Part shown: piece after piece, positions 1-4,932 of the stretch
How the letters are laid out: every line of letters starts with the position of its first letter
Position numbering within the stretch: the stretch's first letter is position 1
Source of the DNA: Clostridium sp. UBA2485
Lineage (GTDB): Bacteria; Bacillota; Clostridia; Clostridiales; Clostridiaceae
DNA: 6,134 bases
Assembly: GCF_002341865.1 (NCBI RefSeq)
Contig: NZ_DDOV01000054.1
Span: forward strand, 48,116-54,249
Direction of reading: 5' to 3'
Translations under genes and position numbers: made by a program
The notes under the pieces: model-generated
What the model was told of the DNA's origin: nothing
Seen by the model: only the letters and a program-made list of their open reading frames with translations
Database searches by the model: none

Positions 1-110
1 AAGAAATTAATTTGTAAAATTAGTTTCCACTATAATTGTCAAATTGTCCATTTTCAATCCTCAATTGCTTAAAGGTGTGAATTGAAATATTTAATGGGGT
101 GCTTTATTAG

Positions 111-140
111 TTGCACATTAATTTTTTAGATGATTTATCT
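111..140 (+). promoter_or_regulatory. candidate sigma-A type promoter for the 116-residue protein gene
   Basis: A TTGCAC box at 111-116 and a TTATCT box at 135-140 are separated by 18 bases, resembling TTGACA/TATAAT. A start about seven bases after the second box would leave a short leader that still contains the ribosome binding site. A perfect TATAAT at 142-147 also exists, but its start point would fall within or at the edge of the Shine-Dalgarno sequence, so I prefer the upstream pair. In such AT-rich DNA this is only a candidate. Confidence 0.35.
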
Positions 141-164
141 ATATAATAATTAGAGGTGATGTTT

Positions 165-515
165 ATGAAATGCTTCGCTAATTATAATTTAAATATAAAT
201 AGTGATTTTGAAATAAAAATTTTTAGAGAAGATGAAAATGATATAGATTTGCTTATTTCAATAGGTGATAGAACTTTAAATCTTAATATGGATAGTTACC
301 ACATAAGATCAAGAATGCAATTTACAGGGGTACAGGGGATACTTATAAGGGCATGTAAGGATAATAATAATATTGCCACTATACATTTACTAAAGGATAA
401 AGGAATACATTCAACAATTTGTAATTTCGAGGTTGATTATAGTGATTTAATTATAGAAATTAGATCTATGGAATTTTATGTTGATATGAATTTAGATACT
501 TTAAAAAATAATTAG
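165..515 (+). CDS. hypothetical protein, 116 residues
   Basis: I do not recognise this protein. I chose the ATG at 165 because AGAGGTGAT (152-160) is a near-canonical Shine-Dalgarno sequence at good spacing. A GTG at 156 and an ATG at 159 are in frame but lie inside that ribosome binding site. The product is soluble-looking, with no signal peptide or membrane segment. It alternates short hydrophobic runs (DLLISI near 28-33, GILIRA near 58-63, DLIIEI near 94-99) with polar stretches, which suggests a mostly beta-sheet fold. It has three cysteines (3, 64, 86) in no metal-binding spacing. The N-terminal third is acidic (REDENDID near 21-28). The gene stands alone on this strand and converges with the phzF-like gene, so context does not suggest a role. 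Base composition matches the neighbours. It is probably a real gene, judged by its ribosome binding site and uninterrupted frame. Function is unknown. Confidence 0.8.
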   Translation: MKCFANYNLNINSDFEIKIFREDENDIDLLISIGDRTLNLNMDSYHIRSRMQFTGVQGILIRACKDNNNIATIHLLKDKGIHSTICNFEVDYSDLIIEIRSMEFYVDMNLDTLKNN

Positions 516-542
516 TAGATATTATGGTGTATTTTATTTTAG

Positions 543-585
543 ATAACTTATAATATTAAGAATTAATTAAAACATTATAAGTTAT
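543..585. repeat. perfect 12-bp AT-rich inverted repeat between convergent genes
   Basis: ATAACTTATAAT (543-554) is exactly complementary to ATTATAAGTTAT (574-585) across a 19-base spacer. It lies just after the stop of the 116-residue protein gene and before the terminator of the phzF-like gene. It may help end the + strand transcript, but the stem is nearly all A/T and no T run follows directly, so it is a poor intrinsic terminator. It could instead be a binding site or only an mRNA 3'-end stabiliser. Confidence 0.45.
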
Positions 586-612
586 AAATAAACTAAATTT
601 TTCATATAAATA

Positions 613-630
613 AAAGGGCAGAAGCCCTTT
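613..630 (-). terminator. intrinsic terminator of the phzF-like gene
   Basis: On the minus strand AAAGGGC and GCCCTTT form a perfect 7-bp stem around a TTCT tetraloop. A T-rich tail (TATTTATATG) follows. The stem overlaps the stop codon of the phzF-like gene at 629-631. The + strand reading has only A residues after the hairpin, so it should act mainly on the minus strand. Confidence 0.75.
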
Positions 631-1591
631 AAAATACACCTAGTTCTATTTCAGTTTTATTTACTATTGAGGCTTTTCCACCTACTTTAATACTAATTCT
701 TTCAAAACTTTTTTTTGCTTTAACTATTATCTCGCTAGGATTATCCATATAGTATCCTTGTTCACAATAAATAGTTGTGCTTTCATTTTCATTAACTTTT
801 ATAATTTCATTTTTTATAAGATAAGCTCCTAATGCTCCATTAGAAGTGCCCGTTGCACTTTCTTCATCAATTCCTGCTGCAGGACCAAAATTCCTTGTAG
901 AAACAGTAGAAGTATCATTTTCTGTTTCTAAAGTAAAAGCATGAACCCCAATCACACCTAAAGAATTACTATAGTCTGCTAATTTTTTAAAATCAGGATT
1001 GATTGACTTTAAGACTTTAAGATTTTTAACAGGAAGCATTATATCTGCAAGTCCAGTAGATACTGCCTGAGGTTTTGTCTTAAAAGATTCTATAAAAATA
1101 TCTTCGCTTGAAATACCTAGAATATCACAAAGTTCTTTACTATCATCTATTTCAAATAAAAATTTAGGCTCTGCTTGAGTCATTAGAACATTAGATATGT
1201 TACTATCATTAAAATTAAGCTCTACATCTAATATACCTGCTTTAGTTTTTTGCCTTATAATTTCTTGATTCTTTCCTTCATTGCAGGTTATCATTCCTAG
1301 CTTTGCTAAGGTATAGAAACTGGCGATAGTAGCGTGACCACAAAGCTCAACTTCCTGAGTTGGTGTAAAAAATCGAACTTCAAAATCATAATCTTCTAGA
1401 TTATTAGAATTATTATGTTCTTTTTTATTAGCATTAGGAATTATAAAAGCTGTTTCAGATAGCCCTACTTCTTTTGCAATAATTTGCATTTCTAAGGTGT
1501 TAAGCATAGAAGCATCTACAACTACACCTGCACCATTACCACCTTTATTATCTTTAGTAAAAGCATTTACTATATAAACTGATATTCCCAT
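629..1591 (-). CDS. PhzF family isomerase-like protein
   Basis: This 320-residue protein belongs to the PhzF/YddE family, whose fold resembles diaminopimelate epimerase. Visible family signatures, in order: VNAFTKD followed by a GNGAGVV glycine patch (near 8-25), SETAF with the expected catalytic glutamate at position 46, ELCGHATIAS with the conserved histidine at 86, RNFGPAAGIDEESATGTSNGAL (233-254 region), and a QGYYMDNPSEI segment near 278-288. The family's usual EDxATG acidic pair reads as Glu-Glu here (243-244). Length is slightly above the usual size of about 280-300. PhzF itself isomerises a phenazine precursor, but most relatives in Firmicutes have unknown substrates. No phenazine genes are present, so a phenazine role is not implied. 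AGGAGG at 1601-1606 lies nine bases before the ATG. It follows murC by 45 bases on the same strand with no terminator between, so it is probably co-transcribed. The family call is firm and the substrate is unknown. Confidence 0.93.
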   Translation of the reverse strand: MGISVYIVNAFTKDNKGGNGAGVVVDASMLNTLEMQIIAKEVGLSETAFIIPNANKKEHNNSNNLEDYDFEVRFFTPTQEVELCGHATIASFYTLAKLGMITCNEGKNQEIIRQKTKAGILDVELNFNDSNISNVLMTQAEPKFLFEIDDSKELCDILGISSEDIFIESFKTKPQAVSTGLADIMLPVKNLKVLKSINPDFKKLADYSNSLGVIGVHAFTLETENDTSTVSTRNFGPAAGIDEESATGTSNGALGAYLIKNEIIKVNENESTTIYCEQGYYMDNPSEIIVKAKKSFERISIKVGGKASIVNKTEIELGVF

Positions 1592-1613
1592 GTTTAAATT
1601 CCTCCTAAGTTTA

Positions 1614-1647
1614 TTCAGACATCTGAAATAAAATAACTAGTTATTTT
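1614..1647. repeat. two adjacent palindromes in the murC-phzF junction
   Basis: TTCAGA-CA-TCTGAA occupies 1614-1627, two 6-base arms around a two-base spacer. An 18-base perfect palindrome (AAAATAACTAGTTATTTT, 1630-1647) follows two bases later and overlaps the murC stop codon (TAG, complement of 1637-1639). Neither is a normal terminator: the first has too small a loop, the second has no loop. They could be a protein-binding or processing site between the two genes, or chance in AT-rich DNA. Confidence 0.4.
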
Positions 1648-3028
1648 TTGAAGATGCCTCAAGGAACATTTCCCCTATTTTATATACATCTCCTGCACCA
1701 ATAGTTAAAATAAGATCTCCATCATGTGCATTATTTTCTAAATAGCTAACTATTTCATCAAAGTTATGAAAGTTTTTAGCATCGACACCTTTATCTCTAA
1801 GGGCATCTCCTAACTTTAATGAACTAACTACTCCAGTATCTTTTTCACGAGCAGCATATATATCTGCAAGTAGTAATTCATTAACACCATCGAAGCACTC
1901 TACAAAATCATTAAATAGTGCAATTGTTCTAGTGTAGGTATGAGGCTGAAATATAGCAAATAATTTATTATGAGGATAATTTTTAGATGCTTCTAATGTT
2001 GCTCTTATTTCTGTTGGATGATGTGCGTAATCATCAATAACAGTTATATTATTTTTTTTACCCTTAAATTCAAATCTTCTATGAGTGCCTTTAAAGTTAA
2101 ATAATCCTTCTACTATAGATTTCTCACAAATATTAAGTGCTAACCCAGTACATATAGCAGATAATGCATTTAAAACATTATGTTTGCCAGGTACATTTAA
2201 ACTAATTTTAAATAGCATTTTATCATCCTTACAAAAATCAAAACTGCCACAACCTAAATCATTATAAGTAATATTTTTAGCTCTATATTGTCCATTGTGT
2301 ATACCAAAGGTAAGTATATTACACTTAGCATCTTCAATAACATCTAAACAATCAGCATCATCGGCATTAATTATTGCATAACCATCATTAGGAATGATAT
2401 TTACAAATTTCTTAAAAGTATCTTTTATGTGATTCAAATCTTTATAGTAATCTAAATGATCCTCATCTATATTTAAAATTACTCCTATATGAGGGAAAAA
2501 TTTTAAAAATGAAGCTTTATATTCACAGGCTTCTGTGATGAAATAGTCACTACTTCCTGCAAGTACATTTCCACCTATTACGTCAAGCTCTCCCCCTACC
2601 AATATAGTAGGATCTAAATTTTCCTCTAATATAACATGAGAAACCATTGATGTAGTCGTAGTTTTTCCATGGGTACCTGAAACAGCTATACCATACTTAT
2701 GACCTTTCATAAGGTAGCCTAAAAATTCTGCCCTATCCATTACTTGGATTTCATCCTGCTTTGCTTTCAGAAGTTCAGGATTTTCAGGAGATATAGCAGC
2801 AGTATAAACTACTAAATCTACATCTTTTATATTATTTTCATTATGTTCTATATACACTTTTGCTCCATCTTTTTTCAATTTTTCAGTAATATTAGAGCAT
2901 TTCATATCTGAACCAGAAACCTTATATCCATTCTTTATAAGTATTTCTGCAAGACCACTCATGCTTATTCCACCTATACCTATAAAGTGTATTTTTTTAT
3001 TTTTATCTCTTAAAAAATCAAAAGACAT
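1637..3028 (-). CDS. murC: UDP-N-acetylmuramate--L-alanine ligase MurC
   Basis: MurC is a cytoplasmic enzyme that uses ATP to join L-alanine to UDP-N-acetylmuramic acid, the first step of the peptidoglycan stem peptide. The 463-residue protein is full length for the family. The N-terminal UDP-binding domain has HFIGIGGISMSG (14-25). The central ATPase domain has the P-loop GTHGKTTT (118-125), EACEY (166-170), NIDEDHLDYY (186-195) and GKHNVLNALSA (281-291). The junction and C-terminal ligase domain have GTHRRFE (314-320), DDYAHHPTE (332-340), FQPHTYTR (360-367), DIYAAREK (389-396) and LTIGAGDVYK (441-450). No expected motif is missing. AAGGAG at 3037-3042 lies eight bases before the ATG. The gene heads a likely two-gene unit with the phzF-like gene and is divergent from the sigma-like gene. 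As an essential cell wall gene it suggests this is core chromosome, not a mobile island. Confidence 0.98.
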   Translation of the reverse strand: MSFDFLRDKNKKIHFIGIGGISMSGLAEILIKNGYKVSGSDMKCSNITEKLKKDGAKVYIEHNENNIKDVDLVVYTAAISPENPELLKAKQDEIQVMDRAEFLGYLMKGHKYGIAVSGTHGKTTTTSMVSHVILEENLDPTILVGGELDVIGGNVLAGSSDYFITEACEYKASFLKFFPHIGVILNIDEDHLDYYKDLNHIKDTFKKFVNIIPNDGYAIINADDADCLDVIEDAKCNILTFGIHNGQYRAKNITYNDLGCGSFDFCKDDKMLFKISLNVPGKHNVLNALSAICTGLALNICEKSIVEGLFNFKGTHRRFEFKGKKNNITVIDDYAHHPTEIRATLEASKNYPHNKLFAIFQPHTYTRTIALFNDFVECFDGVNELLLADIYAAREKDTGVVSSLKLGDALRDKGVDAKNFHNFDEIVSYLENNAHDGDLILTIGAGDVYKIGEMFLEASSKNN

Positions 3029-3064
3029 ATTAACAACTCCTTAATATTAATGCATACATACTAT

Positions 3065-3092
3065 AGATTATTATTAATATTTTAATAGGCAA
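3065..3092 (-). promoter_or_regulatory. candidate proximal promoter of murC
   Basis: On the minus strand TTGCCT (complement of 3087-3092) and TAATCT (complement of 3065-3070) are 16 bases apart. This would start transcription near 3058 and give a leader of about 30 bases before murC. A more distant TATAAT on the same strand (complement of 3248-3253) is an alternative that would place the 3115-3161 hairpin in the leader. The two cannot be separated by eye. Confidence 0.3.
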
Positions 3093-3114
3093 CCCTTATA
3101 TATAGATAAATTGC

Positions 3115-3161
3115 TTAAAAAGTTAATATATAACTAACTTCTAAGTTATTAAACTTTTTAA
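3115..3161. repeat. long AT-rich imperfect hairpin upstream of murC
   Basis: TTAAAAAGTT (3115-3124) pairs perfectly with AACTTTTTAA (3152-3161). An inner 6-bp stem, ATAACT (3130-3135) with AGTTAT (3144-3149), closes an 8-base loop, with an asymmetric internal loop between the stems. No T tract follows on either strand, so a simple terminator is unlikely. If murC transcription starts upstream of it, this would be a leader structure. Otherwise it could be a DNA-level site. Confidence 0.45.
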
Positions 3162-3193
3162 TTCCTATAAAAGAGACTTAACAATAATTTCTG

Positions 3194-3207
3194 TTGACTA
3201 TAGTCAA
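3194..3207. promoter_or_regulatory. 14-bp perfect palindrome carrying back-to-back -35-like boxes
   Basis: TTGACTATAGTCAA is a perfect palindrome and reads TTGACT, a good -35 match, on both strands. On the + strand a TAGAAT box follows at 3216-3221 with a 16-base spacer, a plausible promoter toward the sigma-like gene with a leader of about 220 bases. On the minus strand only a poor TATTGT follows, at 15 bases. It may be an operator, a promoter element or both. Confidence 0.4.
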
Positions 3208-3363
3208 TGTTTAATTAGAATTTACCTATAAAATATTCTCATCTTTAATTATATACAAAAAAACACTAAAAAAATACAAGAAATAATATAGGCACTAATT
3301 ATTACTTATAAAAAGCATATTTTAAACTTAATTAATGTTATTGTGAAATACATACAAAAATAT

Positions 3364-3392
3364 TTGCAAAACTTACAATAATATTATAAATA
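3364..3392 (+). promoter_or_regulatory. candidate proximal promoter of the sigma-like gene
   Basis: TTGCAA at 3364-3369 is followed by TATAAA at 3385-3390 (15-base spacer) or TAAATA at 3387-3392 (17-base spacer). Either would give a leader of about 50 bases. The match is moderate and the surrounding AT richness makes false hits likely. If the sigma-like protein regulates itself, its own promoter need not look like this at all. Confidence 0.25.
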
Positions 3393-3450
3393 TTACTTTA
3401 AAATGCATACCTAATTAATTAGAAGAAAATATTTTAAGGTGGGATAAAAT

Positions 3451-4035
3451 ATGTGTAATGAGATAAATGATGTAGTATTAAGAGCTAAAAATGGAGAGAC
3501 CAAAGAAATTGAATATATAATAAATAAACTAAATCCATTTCTACATAAATGTTGCAATGCTATATATATTAATGGATATGATAAAGATGATTTACTGCAA
3601 CTAGGAAGAATTAGCATATTGAAAGCCATAGATAAATATGAGGTAGGCAAAGGCGAGTTTATTCCATACGCTATGAGAAGTATAAAAAATAATTTTAATT
3701 ATTTAATAAGGAGCAAAATTAAATCAAATTATGAAGTTAGCCTAAATACTCCTATAGGAGAAGGTATAATACTTCAAGATAAATTAACTTATGAAGATAG
3801 ATTTATTGACAATTATATTAATGATGAAACTAGAAGATATCTTTATGAATTTGTTGATATGCTTACAGCTGAACATAAGGAACTTATATACTATGTTTAT
3901 CTAGATAAAAAAGGAAATCTAAAGGAATATTCAGAGTATAAAAATATGAAATATATGACAATAGTTAAAAGAAGGGAAGTAGCTATAAAAAGATTAAAAG
4001 ATATGTTTAGAAAAAAAGGATATATAATTAAATAA
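3451..4035 (+). CDS. sigma-70 family RNA polymerase sigma factor-like protein
   Basis: This 194-residue protein has the two-domain build of a small alternative sigma factor. Residues about 5-90 fit sigma region 2: an RAKNGETKEIEYII helix, then YDKDDLLQLGRISILKAIDKY (43-63), the typical core-binding segment, then the FIPYAMRSIKNNFNYLIR helix (70-87), which in the family contacts the -10 element. A linker with SLNTPIGEG (97-105) resembles the segment before region 4 in larger sigma factors. Residues about 127-188 fit a region 4 helix-turn-helix (MLTAEHKELIYYVYL, then MTIVKRREVAIKRLKDMF), though this half is more divergent. Region 3 and region 1 are missing or reduced. It could be an ECF-like sigma, a TcdR/UviA-like regulator or a phage-type factor, and I cannot decide among these. 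AAGGTGGGA (3436-3444) serves as ribosome binding site for the ATG at 3451. No anti-sigma gene with a membrane segment lies beside it. The gene is monocistronic and divergent from murC. The family call is good and the regulon is unknown. Confidence 0.85.
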   Translation: MCNEINDVVLRAKNGETKEIEYIINKLNPFLHKCCNAIYINGYDKDDLLQLGRISILKAIDKYEVGKGEFIPYAMRSIKNNFNYLIRSKIKSNYEVSLNTPIGEGIILQDKLTYEDRFIDNYINDETRRYLYEFVDMLTAEHKELIYYVYLDKKGNLKEYSEYKNMKYMTIVKRREVAIKRLKDMFRKKGYIIK

Positions 4036-4061
4036 ACAATATACTTGTATAAATAATAAAT

Positions 4062-4136
4062 AAAAAGCAGTGAAGAAGTTTGATATAACTTATCAGGGGT
4101 TGATGTTAAATTAACTATTTTGCTTCTCTGCTTTTT
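4062..4136. terminator. bidirectional terminator with an expanded, branched top
   Basis: AAAAAGCAG (4062-4070) pairs with CTGCTTTTT (4128-4136). After one T-T mismatch, GAAG (4072-4075) continues pairing with CTTC (4123-4126). The enclosed sequence can form two further hairpins: TGATA/TATCA (4081-4085 with 4091-4095) and GTTA/TAAC (4105-4108 with 4112-4115). Both strands end in a T run: TTTTT on +, and TTTTTATTTATTATTT on minus. It lies between the convergent sigma-like and DUF4177-like genes and probably ends both transcripts. Ordinary terminators have a short loop, so the roughly 50-base apical part is unusual. Confidence 0.65.
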
Positions 4137-4166
4137 CCAAATATTAAGTATAATTGCTATTTAATT

Positions 4167-4370
4167 TTAATTAGAATTTTTTATTTCTTTTTCAAAAATT
4201 AGCTCAAAATAAGGCGAAAGCCCATACTTTCCTGTAGAAGGTGCAAATATTTGAATTAATCTCCAACCTTCTTTTAGATGATCTTCAATTATTTTATGAT
4301 AATCTTCTGCTGAATCTTGAGATAATAAACCTGCTTTTAAGTCAAATTTCACAAACTTAGATTCATACAT
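4167..4370 (-). CDS. DUF4177-like small protein
   Basis: This 67-residue soluble protein fits the small DUF4177 family of unknown function. Such proteins start with a beta strand of the type YExKFV, have a mid-protein LxxxGWxLIQ segment, and end with a FxLIFEKE-type strand. Here these are YESKFVKFDL (2-11), HLKEGWRLIQIF (31-42) and YFELIFEKE (54-62). Between them lies a polar helix (SAEDYHKIIEDH, 20-31). There are no cysteines, no membrane segments and no catalytic motif. AGAAGGA (complement of 4382-4388) is the likely ribosome binding site, with slightly long spacing to the ATG. The gene stands alone, converges with the sigma-like gene and has its own candidate promoter. The family call rests on the pattern of conserved positions from memory, not on a search. 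The function is not known. Confidence 0.72.
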   Translation of the reverse strand: MYESKFVKFDLKAGLLSQDSAEDYHKIIEDHLKEGWRLIQIFAPSTGKYGLSPYFELIFEKEIKNSN

Positions 4371-4420
4371 AAATATAAGAATCCTTCTAAAACAATAAGA
4401 GCTAACTATTTATATAGTAT

Positions 4421-4449
4421 AATATACAATATAATGAGTTGAAAATCAA
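4421..4449 (-). promoter_or_regulatory. candidate sigma-A promoter of the DUF4177-like gene
   Basis: On the minus strand TTGATT (complement of 4444-4449) and TATATT (complement of 4421-4426) are 17 bases apart, the ideal spacing. Transcription would start near 4414, giving a leader of about 44 bases that includes the ribosome binding site. Confidence 0.45.
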
Positions 4450-4456
4450 TACTTTA

Positions 4457-4473
4457 TTCATAAAATTTATGAA
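4457..4473. promoter_or_regulatory. operator-like palindrome upstream of the DUF4177-like promoter
   Basis: TTCATAAA and TTTATGAA form perfect 8-base arms around a single central A. The site lies seven bases upstream of the candidate -35 box of the DUF4177-like gene, a position suited to an activator or a repressor. The regulator is not identifiable. Chance is possible in this composition, although the C/G-containing arms make it less likely than a pure A/T palindrome. Confidence 0.4.
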
Positions 4474-4752
4474 ATATTTATACAATTTGTAGATGATTAA
4501 AATATAATAATAAAATAGTGATAACAAATATTAAAGCATGACTTTCTATGACAAAAAAAGTCGATAGAAAATTTAAAATATTCTAAAAAATTACTTCCAT
4601 TAGTAGAAAAAGTATGTTAAACTTTAAACATAAAGTGTTAATTATTTAACCAGATGCATAGAATGTAATATACGTGCATAATATTAGAATTTTACTTAGA
4701 TTTTTTAGACATAGTACAGATTTTCATTAATTATATAAATATATAAAAAATA

Positions 4753-4766
4753 TAACCGTTTGGTTA
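4753..4766. promoter_or_regulatory. TAACC-GTTT-GGTTA inverted repeat ahead of the 47-residue gene
   Basis: Two 5-base arms flank GTTT, immediately upstream of the ribosome binding site (GGAGAGGTG, 4773-4781). It stands out as one of the few G/C-containing stretches in the region. It could be an operator overlapping the transcription start or a small leader hairpin. Confidence 0.4.
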
Positions 4767-4788
4767 AGGTATGGAGAGGTGTGTTAAT

Positions 4789-4932
4789 ATGTTAACAAAA
4801 ATCAATTCTGAATATCTTATATGGCAATTAAAGAGTAAAAGAAGAGATGATAGGAAGGCAATTGATGATTGTGATAGAATTGCAGAAGGTGTAGATTTAG
4901 AGTATGCATATTGGCAATTTGATACCCAATAA
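4789..4932 (+). CDS. small hypothetical protein, 47 residues, duplicated EYxxWQ motif
   Basis: The ATG at 4789 follows an excellent ribosome binding site, GGAGAGGTG (4773-4781), at seven bases. The frame runs 47 codons to TAA. The peptide begins MLTKINSEYLIWQLKSKRRD and ends VDLEYAYWQFDTQ. The motif E-Y-x-x-W-Q followed by a large hydrophobic residue appears twice, at 8-14 (EYLIWQL) and 39-45 (EYAYWQF), so both ends of the protein look alike. Between them lies a highly charged segment (KSKRRDDRKAIDDCDR, 15-30) likely to be helical, with the only cysteine at 28. There is no signal peptide or membrane segment. I do not recognise the family. The gene is alone on this strand. Support is the strong ribosome binding site, the non-random amino acid content (two Trp, two WQ) and the internal repeat. 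A role in binding a nucleic acid or a partner protein is possible but unproven. Confidence 0.72.
   Translation: MLTKINSEYLIWQLKSKRRDDRKAIDDCDRIAEGVDLEYAYWQFDTQ

Larger units (their letters stand above)
3029..3450. other. divergent intergenic region, murC / sigma-like gene
   Basis: No gene is apparent in these 422 bases. The stretch is extremely AT-rich and holds candidate promoters for both flanking genes, a long imperfect hairpin (3115-3161) and a 14-bp palindrome (3194-3207), listed separately. The octamer ATGCATAC occurs near each end, at 3050-3057 close to murC and at 3403-3410 close to the sigma-like gene. This may be coincidence. No T-box, riboswitch or leader peptide that I can recognise is present. 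Confidence 0.7.
4371..4788. other. divergent intergenic region, DUF4177-like / 47-residue gene
   Basis: No supported gene lies in these 418 AT-rich bases. They hold a candidate promoter for the DUF4177-like gene (4421-4449), an operator-like palindrome beside it (4457-4473), two bulged hairpins at 4543-4570 (A-rich 7-base loop) and 4617-4641 (ACTTTA/TAAAGT core with flanking TTAA pairs), and an inverted repeat in the leader of the 47-residue gene (4753-4766). I could not choose a convincing + strand promoter among the many TATA-like runs at 4730-4753. Confidence 0.65.

Noticed and set aside
94..129. 11-codon peptide frame upstream of the 116-residue protein gene, considered as a leader peptide
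   Set aside because: The nearest ribosome-binding-like sequence is too far away, there is no attenuator structure after it, and the best promoter candidate starts downstream of it.
2085..2267. 60-codon + strand open frame inside murC
   Set aside because: It is antisense to a conserved part of MurC, has no convincing ribosome binding site and shows no protein-like motif. It is a shadow of the real gene.
3029..3450. Riboswitch or T-box leader ahead of murC
   Set aside because: No recognisable T-box motif, conserved riboswitch core or terminator with a T tract is present on the murC strand.
3411..3650. 79-codon minus-strand open frame across the start of the sigma-like gene
   Set aside because: It is antisense to the well-supported sigma region 2 coding sequence, and its hydrophobic content follows from that antisense composition.
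4543..4570. TTTCTATGAC / GTC-G-ATAGAAA hairpin with an A7 loop, considered as a terminator
   Set aside because: No T tract follows on either strand and no gene ends beside it. I keep it only as a described structure in the intergenic entry.
4655..4683. GCATA...CATAATA pair resembling a sporulation sigma-G promoter ahead of the 47-residue gene
   Set aside because: The spacing is 16 bases where about 18 is expected for that -10 form, and such boxes are easy to find by chance in this composition.
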